38,515 nt of DNA from Candidatus Merdivicinus intestinavium (GCA_018713245.1 DVFM01000063.1:1-38515), one strand, 5' to 3'; shown: positions 15,002-24,618, counted from the stretch's first letter. Notes: generated by a model not told the origin, from the letters alone. Program-made: numbers and translations.

Positions 15002-15908
15002 GACCTCCATCGGCGGCCAGGCCCTGATCGAGGGGGTGATGATGCGCGGCCCCCGCAAGACCGCCATGGCTGTCCGCAAGCCGGATGGGGAGCTGGAGAC
15101 CCGGATTTGGGACAACAAGCCCGCCCGCGCCTGGAACAGGATTCCCCTGGTGCGCGGGGTGGTCAATATGGTCTCCTCTTTGGTGGTGGGATACCGCTGC
15201 CTGATGAAGTCGGCGGAAATCTCCACCGAGGGGCTGGAAGAGGAAGAGCCCTCCCGGCTGGAAAAATGGCTGGAGGAAAAGCTGGGCGACAACCTGATGA
15301 AGGCGGTGATGCTGGTCGGTTCCATCCTGGGGGTCGTCATTGCCGTGGGGCTTTTCATGTTCCTGCCCGCCTGGCTGGTGGGGCTGGGGGAGGGCGTGCT
15401 GCCCCGCTGGGCCATGTCCCTCATTGAGGGGTTCATAAAAATCGGCGTATTTCTGGCGTATATGGCGCTGGTGGGCCTGATGCCGGACATGCGGCGGCTG
15501 TTTCAGTATCACGGCGCCGAGCACAAGACCATCGCCTGCTATGAGGCGGGCGAGGAGCTGACCCCCGAAAACATTCGCAAATATCCGCGCTTCCACCCCC
15601 GCTGCGGCACCAGCTTTATCGTCATTGTGCTGATTCTGGGGATTCTCATTTTTTCGGTGGTGACCTGGAGCAACGCGCTGGTCCGCACGGTGCTGAAGCT
15701 CTGCCTGCTGCCTGTTGTGGTGGGCATTGCCTACGAGCTCATCAAGCTGGCCGGGCGCTATGACAACCTCTTTACCCGCATCATCTCCTTCCCCGGCTTA
15801 AAAATTCAGCACCTCACCACCCGGGAGCCGGACGACTCCATGATTGAAGCGGCAATCGCTTCCATGAAGCCGGTTATCCCGGAAAACGAGGGGGAGGACA
15901 TTTGGTGA
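14985..15908 (+). CDS. DUF1385 membrane protein (YqhQ-like)
   Basis: The 307-residue product matches DUF1385: [20 protein letters not shown] at the N-terminus, a central hydrophobic pair ([18 protein letters not shown] and [15 protein letters not shown]), the conserved [14 protein letters not shown], then [20 protein letters not shown]. The biochemical function is unknown. In clostridial genomes it commonly sits beside prmC and other translation genes, as here (4-nt overlap with prmC). GAAAGGAAAG precedes ATG 14985. The AEHKT histidines and the cysteine after RFHPR suggest a metal or redox site, but that is only a suggestion. Confidence 0.9.
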   Translation: MSKHFKTSIGGQALIEGVMMRGPRKTAMAVRKPDGELETRIWDNKPARAWNRIPLVRGVVNMVSSLVVGYRCLMKSAEISTEGLEEEEPSRLEKWLEEKLGDNLMKAVMLVGSILGVVIAVGLFMFLPAWLVGLGEGVLPRWAMSLIEGFIKIGVFLAYMALVGLMPDMRRLFQYHGAEHKTIACYEAGEELTPENIRKYPRFHPRCGTSFIVIVLILGILIFSVVTWSNALVRTVLKLCLLPVVVGIAYELIKLAGRYDNLFTRIISFPGLKIQHLTTREPDDSMIEAAIASMKPVIPENEGEDIW

Positions 15909-16783
15909 AAAGCTCCGTTTCTTTACGGAATGTATATAACGATGTAAAAAATACGCTTTTGGGGCAGTTCCCCGAGGCGGAACTGGAGGCGCGGGAGCTT
16001 TTGCAGGCCGCGCTGGGCGTTTCCCGCCAGGACATCCTGCTGGGCCGGGAACGGGAGGTGTCAAGGGAACAGCTTGACGGGCTCGGCGCCCTGGTCCGGC
16101 GGCGGATGGAGCGGGAACCCCTCCAGTACCTGCTGGGGGAGTGGGATTTTTACGGCCGCACCTTCGCGGTGGGGGAAGGGGTGCTCATCCCCCGGGCGGA
16201 TACCGAGACGCTGGCGGAGCGGGCGATTTCCTTCCTGCGGGGGAAAAGCGCGCCCCGGGTGCTGGAGCTCTGCGCCGGAAGCGGCTGCCTTTCGGTCACC
16301 GTGGCCCTGGAATGTCCGGAAGCCCAGGTCTGGGCGGTGGAGAAGTCCCCCGCCGCCTGGGATTATTTCTGCCGGAACAACCGCGCCTACGGCGATCAGG
16401 TCCGGGGCGTGCTGGGCGATGCGCTGGCGGATATTCCAATACTCCCGGTAGATTTCGATCTGATTATTTCAAATCCGCCCTATCTGACGGCGGAGGAAAT
16501 GGCGGATCTGCAGCCGGAGGTGACGAAAGAGCCCGCCATGGCCCTGGACGGCGGGGAGGACGGGCTCGATTTTTACCGCGGCCTCACCGCCCGGTACGCG
16601 GGGCGTCTCCGGCCGGGAGGGATGCTCGCCTATGAGATCGGCATGGGCCAGGAGAAGAAAGTTTGCAAAATCTTAAAGGAATCCGGCCTTCAGAACATTT
16701 GCCAAACACCGGACCTTCATGGTATAATAAGAGTAGTATCAGCAGAGAACAAATTTTCCCGCCCCGGCGGGGAGTTGGAATAA
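15905..16783 (+). CDS. prmC: Peptide chain release factor N5-glutamine methyltransferase
   Basis: The 292-residue SAM-dependent enzyme methylates the glutamine of the GGQ motif in release factors RF1 and RF2. The N-terminal helical domain (EAELEARELLQAALGVSRQD) is followed by GEWDFYGRTF, the SAM-binding motif I VLELCAGSGCLSV, and the signature NPPY (SNPPYLTAEEMADLQ), which binds the substrate glutamine. GTG 15905 is preferred to TTG 15902 because GGGGGAGG is then 7 nt upstream; it overlaps the DUF1385 stop as GTGA. The usual partner prfA is not in the window. The recA promoter lies inside its last 85 bases. Confidence 0.94.
   Translation: MKSSVSLRNVYNDVKNTLLGQFPEAELEARELLQAALGVSRQDILLGREREVSREQLDGLGALVRRRMEREPLQYLLGEWDFYGRTFAVGEGVLIPRADTETLAERAISFLRGKSAPRVLELCAGSGCLSVTVALECPEAQVWAVEKSPAAWDYFCRNNRAYGDQVRGVLGDALADIPILPVDFDLIISNPPYLTAEEMADLQPEVTKEPAMALDGGEDGLDFYRGLTARYAGRLRPGGMLAYEIGMGQEKKVCKILKESGLQNICQTPDLHGIIRVVSAENKFSRPGGELE
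16699..16728 (+). promoter_or_regulatory. recA promoter inside the end of prmC
   Basis: -35 TTGCCA (16699-16704), spacer of 18 nt, and a perfect extended -10, TGGTATAAT (hexamer 16723-16728). The predicted start is near 16735, giving a leader of about 65 nt for recA. Confidence 0.82.
16746..16759 (+). promoter_or_regulatory. Candidate LexA (SOS) box in the recA leader
   Basis: AGAACAAATTTTCC matches 10 of 14 positions of the Gram-positive LexA box CGAAC-N4-GTTCG: the GAAC half is exact, the other half is TTTC. It lies just after the predicted transcription start, a position that would block recA in the absence of damage. The match is imperfect. Confidence 0.4.
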
Positions 16784-16798
16784 CGGAGGTATGTATTT

Positions 16799-18040
16799 AT
16801 GGCCAAGACCAAGGTAGTCCCGTCGGTAAAATCGCTGGATTCCCCGGAGGAGAAGAAAAAGGCGCTGCAAAACGCCATCGAACAGATTGAAAAGACCTTT
16901 GGCGAAGGTTCGATTATGAAGCTGGGCGAAAACCGCCACCTGGACGTGGACGTCATCCCCACCGGCTCGCTGGGGCTGGACCTGGCGCTGGGCGTCGGCG
17001 GCGTGCCCAAGGGGCGCATCGTGGAGATTTACGGGCCGGAGTCCTCCGGTAAGACGACGGTGGCCCTGCAGATGGTGGCCCAGGCGCAGAAAATGGGCGG
17101 CGAGGCCGCCTTTATCGACGTGGAGCACGCGCTGGACCCCGGCTACGCCAAGGCGCTGGGGGTGGACATCGACAGCCTCCTGGTTTCCCAGCCGGACACC
17201 GGCGAGCAGGCGCTGGAAATCGCCGAGGCGCTGGTCCGCTCCGGCGCGCTGGACATCGTGGTGTTCGACTCGGTTGCCGCTATGGTCACCAAGGCGGAGA
17301 TTGAGGGCGAAATGGGCGACGCCCATGTGGGCCAGCTGGCCAGACTGATGAGCCAGGCCATGCGCAAGCTCACCGCCATCATCGGCCGCAGCAACTGCGT
17401 GGCCATTTTCATCAACCAGATCCGCGAGAAAATCGGCGTCACCTTCGGCAACCCGGAAACCACCACCGGCGGCCGGGCGCTCAAATATTTCGCCACCGTC
17501 CGCATCGACGTCCGCAAGGGAGAATCCATCAAGGACGGCAGCGAATTTATCGGCAACGTCACCAAGTGCAAGGTGGTCAAAAACAAGGTGGCCCCGCCCT
17601 TTAAAGAATGCACCTTCGACCTAATGTACGGCGAGGGGACCTCCTACGAGGGCGAGATTATCGACATCGGCTCGGTGCTGGGGCTTATCCAGAAGTCCGG
17701 CTCCTGGTACAGCTACAAGGGCGAACGCATCGGCCAGGGCAAGGAAAAGGCCCGCGCCTTCCTCAAGGAGCACCCCGAAGTCTGCGCGGAAATCGAAAAA
17801 ATTATCCGCGACAACATCGACAACTTTGTCATGGCTCCCGCCAAGGGCGCCAAGCAGAGCACGCTGGAGCTGCGGAAGGGCACTACCGTCAAGCTGGGCG
17901 ACGAAATCATCACCCCGCCGGAGCACGCCCCGGAGCCGGAGTATTCCGGAGCCGAGGACCCGGAAGCGCCTTCCGCCGCCGACGACCTGACCGACATCGA
18001 CCTGGATGTGGAAGCCGACCTGGACGATTTTGACGAATGA
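16799..18040 (+). CDS. recA: Recombinase A
   Basis: The 413-residue DNA-dependent ATPase pairs homologous strands and stimulates LexA self-cleavage. Walker A is GPESSGKT (residues 79-86). Further landmarks are [30 protein letters not shown] (Walker B), [20 protein letters not shown] (loop L2), and [17 protein letters not shown]. The C-terminal tail is long and very acidic ([19 protein letters not shown]), and at 413 residues the protein is longer than the common 350. CGGAGG stands 8 nt before ATG 16799. recX overlaps the stop codon. Confidence 0.99.
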   Translation: MAKTKVVPSVKSLDSPEEKKKALQNAIEQIEKTFGEGSIMKLGENRHLDVDVIPTGSLGLDLALGVGGVPKGRIVEIYGPESSGKTTVALQMVAQAQKMGGEAAFIDVEHALDPGYAKALGVDIDSLLVSQPDTGEQALEIAEALVRSGALDIVVFDSVAAMVTKAEIEGEMGDAHVGQLARLMSQAMRKLTAIIGRSNCVAIFINQIREKIGVTFGNPETTTGGRALKYFATVRIDVRKGESIKDGSEFIGNVTKCKVVKNKVAPPFKECTFDLMYGEGTSYEGEIIDIGSVLGLIQKSGSWYSYKGERIGQGKEKARAFLKEHPEVCAEIEKIIRDNIDNFVMAPAKGAKQSTLELRKGTTVKLGDEIITPPEHAPEPEYSGAEDPEAPSAADDLTDIDLDVEADLDDFDE

Positions 18041-18663
18041 TTGTCACAGGGCTTGAGAAAATGGAGGGCTCTTCCCGCTGGAAGGTGGAAGTGGACGGGG
18101 AGTACTGGAATATCCTGGACGCGGAAATTATCGTCCGCTTCCGCCTGAAGAAGGGCGCCGCTGTGACGGAGGAGCTCCTCCGGAAAGCGCTGGATGCCGC
18201 CGAATACCGCCGCGCCCGGGAGCGCGCCCTCTATCTGCTGGACCGGAAGGACTACAGCAGCTGGGAGCTGGAGCAGAAGCTCGCCCGGAACGTCAGCCCC
18301 GAAACCGCCCGGAAGGTGGTGGAAAGGCTTCAGGAATTGGGCCTTCTCAATGATGAGGAATACGCCCGGAAGCTGGCCCGCCACTATGTTTTGCAGAAGC
18401 ACCAGGGCCCCCGCCGGGCGGTTCTGGAACTGCGGAAACGCGGCATCGACGCCGCGCTGGCCGCCGAAGCCGTGGACGAGGTGGAGCCGGAGGAAGGGGA
18501 ACTTTTGGCGCTCTGCCGCCGGAAATACGCCCGGAAACTGGAAACCGACGAAAAGGGCCGGGAAAAGGTTATCGCCGCCCTGATGCGGCTGGGACATGGC
18601 TATTATGACGCCGCCGGGGCTGTGGATGCGGTCATCGAGGAACTCCGGCAGGACGACGAATAA
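18037..18663 (+). CDS. recX: RecX regulatory protein
   Basis: The 208-residue RecX modulates RecA filaments. The helical repeat units are recognisable: [20 protein letters not shown], then [20 protein letters not shown], then [20 protein letters not shown]. It starts inside the recA stop codon (ATGA at 18037-18040), so it should be translated by coupling to recA and kept in fixed ratio to it. Length and pattern match the family, including the N-terminal beta-rich extension common in Firmicutes. Confidence 0.93.
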   Translation: MIVTGLEKMEGSSRWKVEVDGEYWNILDAEIIVRFRLKKGAAVTEELLRKALDAAEYRRARERALYLLDRKDYSSWELEQKLARNVSPETARKVVERLQELGLLNDEEYARKLARHYVLQKHQGPRRAVLELRKRGIDAALAAEAVDEVEPEEGELLALCRRKYARKLETDEKGREKVIAALMRLGHGYYDAAGAVDAVIEELRQDDE

Positions 18664-18677
18664 GAGAGGAAATCAAT

Positions 18678-20018
18678 ATGCCGACGAAAATTGGAATGGT
18701 ATCTCTGGGATGCCCGAAAAACCAGGTGGACGCCGAGATGCTGCTCTACACCCTGCGGGAAGCGGGCTATGAGCTGTCCGAGGACCCCGCTCTGGCCGAC
18801 GCGGTCATTATCAACACCTGCGGCTTCATCGAAAGCGCCAAGCAGGAGGCCATCGAGGAAACCATGGAATATATCGCCCTCAAAAAGGAGGGCCGGATCA
18901 AAAAAATCATCCTCACCGGCTGTCTGGCCGAGCGGTACCGGGAGGAAATCCGGGAGGAAATGCCGGAAGTGGACGCCGTGGTGGGCATCGGCGCCAACAA
19001 GGACATCGTCTCTGTTGTGGAGAAGGTGATGCACGACGGGAAGTGCTGCCGTTTCGGGGAAAAATGCGAGCTGCCCCTGGAGGGCGGGCGGATTTTGTCC
19101 ACCCTGCCGTTTTACGCTTACCTGAAAATCGCCGAGGGCTGCGACAACCGCTGTTCCTACTGCGCCATCCCCAACATCCGCGGCCCCTTCCGCAGCCGGC
19201 CCATGGAAAACCTGCTGGCGGAGGCCGAGGGCCTGGCCGCCAGGGGCGTCAGGGAGCTGGTTGTGGTGGCTCAGGACCCCACCAAATACGGCAAGGACCT
19301 TTACGGCGAGTATAAATTGGCGGAATTACTCCGGAATCTGGCGAAAATCGACGGGTTCCGGTGGATCCGCGTGCTGTACGCCTACCCGGAAAAGATCACC
19401 GAGGAGCTTTTGGACGTCATCGCTTCCGAGCCGAAAGTTGTGAAATATCTGGACCTCCCCATCCAGCACTGCAGCCGGGATATCCTGCGGGCCATGCGCC
19501 GCCCCGGCAGCCGCGCGGAGCTGGAGGCCCTTGTGGAGCACATCCGGGAGAAAATCCCGGGAATTACGCTGCGCACCACCCTCATCGCCGGGTTCCCCGG
19601 GGAGACGGAGGAGCAGTTCGAGGAGCTCTGCGAATTTGTGAAAACCGTCCGGTTTGACCGGCTGGGCTGCTTTGCCTACTCCCAGGAGGAGGGGACGCCG
19701 GCTGGGTCCATGGAGGGCCAGCTGGACGACGGGACCAAGGCGGAGCGCGCCCGGATTATCAATGAAATGCAGATGCAGATCATGGCCGAAAAGAACGAGG
19801 AGGCTGTGGGGAAGGAGCTGCTCTGCGTGGTGGAAGGCTACGACCGCTGGGGAGAATGCTTCTTCGGGCGCAGCGAGGCGGACGCGCCGGACATCGACGG
19901 GAAGATCTTTTTCACCGCGGAAAATAAGCTGGCCGTGGGGCAGTTTGTAAAGGTGAGGATCGAAGAACCTATGGATTTGGATTTGATTGGAGTTGTGACG
20001 GATGAACACCCCGAATAA
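18678..20018 (+). CDS. rimO: Ribosomal protein S12 methylthiotransferase
   Basis: This 446-residue radical-SAM enzyme adds a methylthio group to the conserved aspartate of ribosomal protein S12. An N-terminal UPF0004 domain has cysteines in SLGCPKNQVDAE, INTCGF and LTGCLAERY (second Fe-S cluster). The radical-SAM motif CDNRCSYC follows (IAEGCDNRCSYCAIPNIRGP). The C-terminal TRAM domain ends near RIEEPMDLDLIGVV. SLGCPKNQVD distinguishes it from MiaB, which is encoded separately at 24797-26230. AGAGGAAA precedes ATG 18678. It overlaps pgsA by 17 nt. Confidence 0.97.
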   Translation: MPTKIGMVSLGCPKNQVDAEMLLYTLREAGYELSEDPALADAVIINTCGFIESAKQEAIEETMEYIALKKEGRIKKIILTGCLAERYREEIREEMPEVDAVVGIGANKDIVSVVEKVMHDGKCCRFGEKCELPLEGGRILSTLPFYAYLKIAEGCDNRCSYCAIPNIRGPFRSRPMENLLAEAEGLAARGVRELVVVAQDPTKYGKDLYGEYKLAELLRNLAKIDGFRWIRVLYAYPEKITEELLDVIASEPKVVKYLDLPIQHCSRDILRAMRRPGSRAELEALVEHIREKIPGITLRTTLIAGFPGETEEQFEELCEFVKTVRFDRLGCFAYSQEEGTPAGSMEGQLDDGTKAERARIINEMQMQIMAEKNEEAVGKELLCVVEGYDRWGECFFGRSEADAPDIDGKIFFTAENKLAVGQFVKVRIEEPMDLDLIGVVTDEHPE

Positions 20019-20568
20019 ACTGACCATCCTGCGGATGGTGATGGTGCCGTTTTTCCTGCTGTTTCTGCTGGTGGAAAGCATCCCGTTCCACGGGCTGTGG
20101 GCGCTGATTGTATTTGCGGCGGCTTCGATTACCGACGCGCTGGACGGGCACATTGCCCGCAGCCGCAACCTGATTACCGATTTCGGGAAGTTCCTGGATC
20201 CGGTCGCCGATAAGGTGCTGACCTTTTCAGCCCTCATCGCCTTTATCGAGCTGGGCTGCGCCTCGTCGGTGGCGGTGGTCATTATGATGGCCCGGGAATT
20301 CCTGGTTTCCTCCCTGCGGATGGTGGCGGCCGGCAACGGCACCGTGATTGCCGCCGGGAAGCTGGGAAAGCTCAAAACCGCCGTGACCATGGTGTCCATC
20401 GTGGCGGTGCTGGCCTGTCTCGCGCTGATGGATTTCGGCCTGCTGAGCGCCGGATTCCCGGTGGAGATGGTGAGCAATGTCCTAGTGTGGATTTCCGCCG
20501 CCATTACGGTGGTTTCCGGGGCGGAATATCTTTGGGTAAACCGGGCGCAGTTTGCTTCCAGCAAATAA
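20002..20568 (+). CDS. pgsA: CDP-diacylglycerol-glycerol-3-phosphate 3-phosphatidyltransferase
   Basis: The 188-residue integral membrane enzyme makes phosphatidylglycerol phosphate, the first step to phosphatidylglycerol and cardiolipin. The CDP-alcohol phosphotransferase signature D-G-x2-A-R-x8-G-x3-D-x3-D is complete in DALDGHIARSRNLITDFGKF followed by LDPVADK. NKLTILRMVMVPFFLLFLLV at the N-terminus is typical. It starts within the end of rimO, a neighbourhood (rimO-pgsA) that recurs in Firmicutes and supports PgsA over other CDP-alcohol transferases. Confidence 0.95.
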   Translation: MNTPNKLTILRMVMVPFFLLFLLVESIPFHGLWALIVFAAASITDALDGHIARSRNLITDFGKFLDPVADKVLTFSALIAFIELGCASSVAVVIMMAREFLVSSLRMVAAGNGTVIAAGKLGKLKTAVTMVSIVAVLACLALMDFGLLSAGFPVEMVSNVLVWISAAITVVSGAEYLWVNRAQFASSK

Positions 20569-20589
20569 TTTTGGAAATTGGGTGAGGCT

Positions 20590-21282
20590 ATGCTCAAACG
20601 ACTGCGGGCGGACATTCAGGCGGTGAAGGAACGGGACCCGGCGGCCAGGAATTCCCTGGAAATCCTGCTTTTATATTCCGGCCTTCACGCCATTATGCTC
20701 CACCGCCCGGCATATTTTCTGTACCGGCATCATTTTTTCTTTTTAGCAAGGTTTTTATCCCAGCTGGCGCGCTTTCTCACCGGGATTGAGATTCACCCCG
20801 GCGCAAAAATCGGGGAAGGCGTCTTTATCGACCACGGCAGCGGCATCGTCATCGGCGAGACCGCCGAGGTGGGGGACGGCTGCACCCTCTACCAGGGCGT
20901 AACCCTGGGGGGCACCGGCAAGGACCACGGCAAGCGCCATCCCACCCTGGGAAAGAATGTCCTGGTGGGCAGCGGCGCGAAGATTCTCGGCCCCTTCACG
21001 GTGGGGGACAATGCGAAAATTGCCGCCGGGGCCGTCGTTTTGGAGCCTATCCCGCCGGATTCCACGGCGGTGGGCGTCCCGGCCCATGTCGTCCGCCGCA
21101 ACGGGCAGCGGACCTGCAAGCCCATGGACCAGGTTCACATCCCGGACCCGGTTTCCCAGGAGTTCTGCCGGCTGGCGGTGCGCCTGGAGCGGGCGGAACG
21201 GAAGATTGAACAGCAGCAAAAAGAGCTGGACGCCCTGCGCGCCCGGCAGTCAGGAGGAACCAGTACCGATGAAGCTTTATAA
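20590..21282 (+). CDS. cysE: Serine O-acetyltransferase
   Basis: The 230-residue product forms O-acetylserine from serine and acetyl-CoA for cysteine synthesis. The left-handed beta-helix of hexapeptide repeats is clear (IEIHPGAKIGEGVFIDHGSG, IVIGETAEVGDGCTLYQGVT, LGGTGKDHGKRHPTLGKNVL). The first catalytic histidine is in FIDHGSG and the second in GKDHGKRHP. A coiled-coil-like tail closes the chain (AERKIEQQQKELDALRA). The frame opens at TTG 20578 but ATG 20590 fits the family's N-terminus. It overlaps cysS by 14 nt, linking cysteine synthesis to cysteine charging, a pairing known from Firmicutes. Confidence 0.95.
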   Translation: MLKRLRADIQAVKERDPAARNSLEILLLYSGLHAIMLHRPAYFLYRHHFFFLARFLSQLARFLTGIEIHPGAKIGEGVFIDHGSGIVIGETAEVGDGCTLYQGVTLGGTGKDHGKRHPTLGKNVLVGSGAKILGPFTVGDNAKIAAGAVVLEPIPPDSTAVGVPAHVVRRNGQRTCKPMDQVHIPDPVSQEFCRLAVRLERAERKIEQQQKELDALRARQSGGTSTDEAL

Positions 21283-22690
21283 TACCCTTAGCCGGGAGCG
21301 GGAGGAATTTGTTACCCACACGCCCGGGGAAGCGACCATGTACACCTGCGGCCCGACCGTTTATCATTACGCCCATATCGGCAACCTGCGCAGCTACATC
21401 ATGGAGGATGTGCTGGAAAAATACCTCGCTTACACCGGCCTGAAGGTCAAGCGGGTCATGAACATCACCGACGTGGGGCATCTGACCAGCGACGCCGACA
21501 CCGGCGACGACAAAATGCTCAAAGGCGCCAAGCGGGAGCACAAAACCGTCATGGAAATCGCCCGGTTCTACACCGACGCCTTTTTTGACGACTGCGAAAA
21601 GCTGCACATCAAAAAGCCGGAGATGATCCAGCCGGCTACCGGCTGCATCCCGGACTTCATCGCCCTTATTGAGAAGCTCCTGGAGAAGGGCTATGCCTAT
21701 CAGGCGGGGGGCAACGTCTACTTTGACACCTCCAGGCTGGAAAAATACTACGTTTTCAACGACCACGACGCGGAGGACCTGGAGGTCGGCGTCCGCGAAG
21801 GGGTGGAGGAGGACCGGAATAAGCGGAACAAGGCGGATTTCGTCCTCTGGTTCACCAAATCCAAATTCGACGACCAGGAGCTGAAGTGGGATTCCCCCTG
21901 GGGATTGGGGTATCCCGGCTGGCACATTGAGTGCTCGGCCATCAGCATGAAATATCTGGGGGAATATCTGGACCTGCACTGCGGCGGCATCGACAACGCC
22001 TTCCCCCACCACACCAACGAAATCGCCCAGAGCGAGGCCGCGCTGGGACATCCGTGGTGCTCCCACTGGTTCCATGTCCACCACCTGAACACCAACAGCG
22101 GCAAGATGAGCAAATCCTCCGGGGAGTTCCTCACTGTTTCCCTGCTGGAGCAGAAGGGGTATTCCCCCCTGGCTTACCGGCTGTTCTGCCTCCAGTCCCA
22201 TTACCGGCGGTCGCTGGTCTTTTCCTGGGAGGGGATGGACGGCGCGCAGACGGCTTACCAGAAGCTCATCGCCCGCGTTGCCGCCCTGGACCCCAACGGC
22301 GGGGAGATGGACGAGGCGGCGGCGGAGACGCTCCGGCGTTCGTTCCGGGACGCCATGGACAACGATTTGAACACCGCGCTGGCCGTTACCGCCCTCTACG
22401 ACGTCCTCAAGGCGGATACAACCGACCGCACCAAGCTGGCGCTGCTGGGCGAGTTTGACCGGGTGCTTTCCCTGGGGCTTTTGGAGGAAGCGGAAAAGGC
22501 GCGCCGGGCGGCGGAGGCTTCTGAGGAAGAAACGCTCCCCGCGGAGGTGCAGGCGCTGGTGGACGAACGCAAGGCCGCCCGGAAAGCCAAGGATTTCGCC
22601 CGGGCCGACGCGCTCCGGGAAGAAATCGCCAAGCTGGGCTACGCGGTGGAGGAAACGCGGCAGGGGACCAAAGTGACCAAAATTCAGTAG
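21269..22690 (+). CDS. cysS: Cysteinyl-tRNA synthetase
   Basis: The 473-residue class I synthetase attaches cysteine to tRNA-Cys. The HIGH motif appears as HIGN in YHYAHIGNLRSY and KMSKS is exact in GKMSKSSGEF. The zinc ligands are visible: cysteine in MYTCGPTVYH, WHIECSAIS, and the HCGGIDNAFPHHTNE block. The C-terminal helical region (VDERKAARKAKDFARADALR) is typical. ATG 21269 has AGGAGGAA upstream, within the end of cysE. The open frame extends much further upstream, but that part is antisense-like shadow of cysE. No T-box is present. Confidence 0.98.
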   Translation: MKLYNTLSREREEFVTHTPGEATMYTCGPTVYHYAHIGNLRSYIMEDVLEKYLAYTGLKVKRVMNITDVGHLTSDADTGDDKMLKGAKREHKTVMEIARFYTDAFFDDCEKLHIKKPEMIQPATGCIPDFIALIEKLLEKGYAYQAGGNVYFDTSRLEKYYVFNDHDAEDLEVGVREGVEEDRNKRNKADFVLWFTKSKFDDQELKWDSPWGLGYPGWHIECSAISMKYLGEYLDLHCGGIDNAFPHHTNEIAQSEAALGHPWCSHWFHVHHLNTNSGKMSKSSGEFLTVSLLEQKGYSPLAYRLFCLQSHYRRSLVFSWEGMDGAQTAYQKLIARVAALDPNGGEMDEAAAETLRRSFRDAMDNDLNTALAVTALYDVLKADTTDRTKLALLGEFDRVLSLGLLEEAEKARRAAEASEEETLPAEVQALVDERKAARKAKDFARADALREEIAKLGYAVEETRQGTKVTKIQ

Positions 22691-22706
22691 GGAAGAAGGG
22701 TGGAGC

Positions 22707-23648
22707 ATGTTTGACAAGATTGTAACCATATCCCTGAGTCCTGCGCTGGATGTGACCATCTGGCTGCAGACCATGGACTTCTCCGAGCCCAACCGCGCCG
22801 TGCGGGAAAAGGTGTTTGCGGGGGGCAAGGCGGTCAACATTTCCCGCGTGATGGCGTCGCTGGGGATGCCGGTCAAGGCGCTGGGGCTCTGCGGCGCGGA
22901 AAACTCCCGCCGGTTTTTGTCGCTGCTGGACGAGGACCGGGTGCCCCACGATTTTGTGCAGCTTCACGGGGCAACGCGGGAAAACCTCACCATCGTCATT
23001 CCGGACCAGCGGATTTTGAAGATCAACCGGGAGGGCTTCCCCGTCTCCATTGACGGGATGAAGCAGCTCCGCGCCAAGGTGGAGGAGGAAATCCGCGACG
23101 CGGGGAAGGTGCTGCTCATCTTCGCCGGGAGCCTGCCCGCCAACCTGACGCCGGATTCCTACAAGGCGTTTCTCCTCTCCTTCCGGCGGGAGGGGGTCTA
23201 TTTCGCGCTGGACAACGCCTTTTTCCACCTGAGCGACATCGTGGAAATCCAGCCGTTCCTCATCAAGCCGAACCTGCTGGAATTCCGCCAGATGAGCGGC
23301 TCCGACCTGCGGACCGAACAGTCCATCATCAAGCTGGCGCGCTCTCTCACCGCCCATGTGGAGCACGTGCTGGTGAGCCTGGGGGCCAAGGGGATGATCT
23401 ACGCCGGCCAGGAGAGCGGCTGCCGCATCCACACGCCCCAGGTGCCGGTGCGCTCCACCGTCGGCGCGGGCGACACGGCGCTGGGCGCTTTCCTCTGCGC
23501 CATTCAGGAAGGCAAATCCCCCTGCGAGGCCGCCATGCTGGGGGCGGCGGCGGGAACCTCCTCGGTCATGCTGGAGGGAACCGGCGTCGTCACCCGGGAA
23601 ATGGTGGAGGAGATGCTGCCCCGGCTGACCTCCAAGAGCATCCGCTGA
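22707..23648 (+). CDS. PfkB-family kinase, 1-phosphofructokinase / tagatose-6-phosphate kinase type
   Basis: The 313-residue product belongs to the PfkB/ribokinase superfamily. The start MFDKIVTISLSPALDVTIWL and the GGKAVNISRVMASLGM signature place it with FruK/LacC. KPNLLEFRQMSG, the ATP-site VSLGAKGMIY and the catalytic anion hole VGAGDTALGAF are intact. It phosphorylates a sugar phosphate with ATP, most likely fructose-1-phosphate, although tagatose-6-phosphate cannot be excluded. No fructose PTS or fruR is adjacent; instead it sits between cysS and a cell-wall peptidase gene with gaps of 16 nt. That context gives no clue to substrate. Confidence 0.87.
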   Translation: MFDKIVTISLSPALDVTIWLQTMDFSEPNRAVREKVFAGGKAVNISRVMASLGMPVKALGLCGAENSRRFLSLLDEDRVPHDFVQLHGATRENLTIVIPDQRILKINREGFPVSIDGMKQLRAKVEEEIRDAGKVLLIFAGSLPANLTPDSYKAFLLSFRREGVYFALDNAFFHLSDIVEIQPFLIKPNLLEFRQMSGSDLRTEQSIIKLARSLTAHVEHVLVSLGAKGMIYAGQESGCRIHTPQVPVRSTVGAGDTALGAFLCAIQEGKSPCEAAMLGAAAGTSSVMLEGTGVVTREMVEEMLPRLTSKSIR

Positions 23649-23664
23649 CGAAAGGAGCATTTCC

Positions 23665-24618
23665 ATGAAAAAGCTGATCTGCGCGGCGCTGGCCGCTTTC
23701 TTCTGCTGCGCCGCGCCGGCTGTGACCGCCGAAGCCGCCTGGAAGCAGGAAGCCGGCGGGAGCTGGCAGTATGAAAAGCCGGACGGGACGCTGGCGACGG
23801 GCTGGCAGTACCTGGACGGAAGCTGGTATTTCTTCAGCGGCGCGGGAGAGATGTACACCGGCTGGCAGTACATCGGCGGGGACTGGTACTACCTTTCCTC
23901 CGACGGAGCCATGCGGACGGGCTGGGTGCAGGTGAACGGGAAGTGGTACTTCCTGGCGCCGGACGGCAGGATGCGCACCGGCTTTGTCCATGACGGTGGC
24001 GGATGGTACTTCCTGGACGGCTCCGGCGCCTGGACGGAGGACGACCCGGAATCCCACGTCTGCCTGTCGGAAAACGGGAAGGTGATGGAGCTGCGGGACG
24101 GGATTTTATACGTGGACGGCATCCTCATCGCCAATAAATCCTACCCGCTCCCGGCGGATTACGCCCCCGGCGGGCTGACCGCCGAGACCCAGGCGGCCTT
24201 CGGGCAGCTCCAAAACGCCATGGCGGCGGAGGGGCTCTCCCTCTGGGTGGCGTCGGGCTACCGTTCCTATGATTACCAGGCGGGGCTTTACCGAAAATAT
24301 GTGAACCGGGACGGGAAGGCCGCCGCCGACCGGTATTCCGCCCGGGCGGGCTATTCGGAGCACCAGACGGGGCTCGCCTTCGACGTCAACCAGGTGAACG
24401 ATTCCTTTGCGGACACCCCCCAGGCCAAGTGGCTGGCGGCCCACGCCCACGAGTACGGCTTCATCATCCGCTACCCCCGGGGGAAAGAAGGCGTGACCGG
24501 CTACCAGTACGAGCCTTGGCATCTGCGCTACCTCGGGACGGAAACGGCGAAGGCGGTTTATGAAAGCGGCCTCTGCCTGGAGGAGTACCTGGGAATTGAT
24601 TCGGTTTATTCCCGCTGA
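23665..24618 (+). CDS. Secreted D-alanyl-D-alanine carboxypeptidase (VanY-type) with cell-wall-binding repeats
   Basis: The 317-residue product has a signal peptide (KKLICAALAAFFCCAAPAVT, cleavage near AEA). About five choline-binding-like repeats follow over residues 27-125 (GWQYLDGSWYFFSGAGEMYT, GWQYIGGDWYYLSSDGAMRT, GWVQVNGKWYFLAPDGRMRT, GFVHDGGGWYFLDGSG). The C-terminal half is a VanY domain: SGYRSYDYQ, the zinc site SEHQTGLAFDVN, and EPWHLRYLG. It should trim the terminal D-Ala from peptidoglycan stems outside the cell while bound to the wall. GAAAGGAG precedes ATG 23665. It is the last gene before a terminator. Confidence 0.93.
   Translation: MKKLICAALAAFFCCAAPAVTAEAAWKQEAGGSWQYEKPDGTLATGWQYLDGSWYFFSGAGEMYTGWQYIGGDWYYLSSDGAMRTGWVQVNGKWYFLAPDGRMRTGFVHDGGGWYFLDGSGAWTEDDPESHVCLSENGKVMELRDGILYVDGILIANKSYPLPADYAPGGLTAETQAAFGQLQNAMAAEGLSLWVASGYRSYDYQAGLYRKYVNRDGKAAADRYSARAGYSEHQTGLAFDVNQVNDSFADTPQAKWLAAHAHEYGFIIRYPRGKEGVTGYQYEPWHLRYLGTETAKAVYESGLCLEEYLGIDSVYSR

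Noticed and set aside
18678-20018. Two MiaB/RimO-type genes as a recent duplication
   Set aside because: The N-terminal signatures (SLGCPKNQVD versus SYGCQQNTSD) separate them clearly as RimO and MiaB, which normally coexist.
23739-24040. Tandem repeats that might be a CRISPR array or satellite
   Set aside because: They are in-frame degenerate protein repeats (GWQ/W-x-Y motifs) of a cell-wall-binding domain, not identical DNA repeats with spacers.
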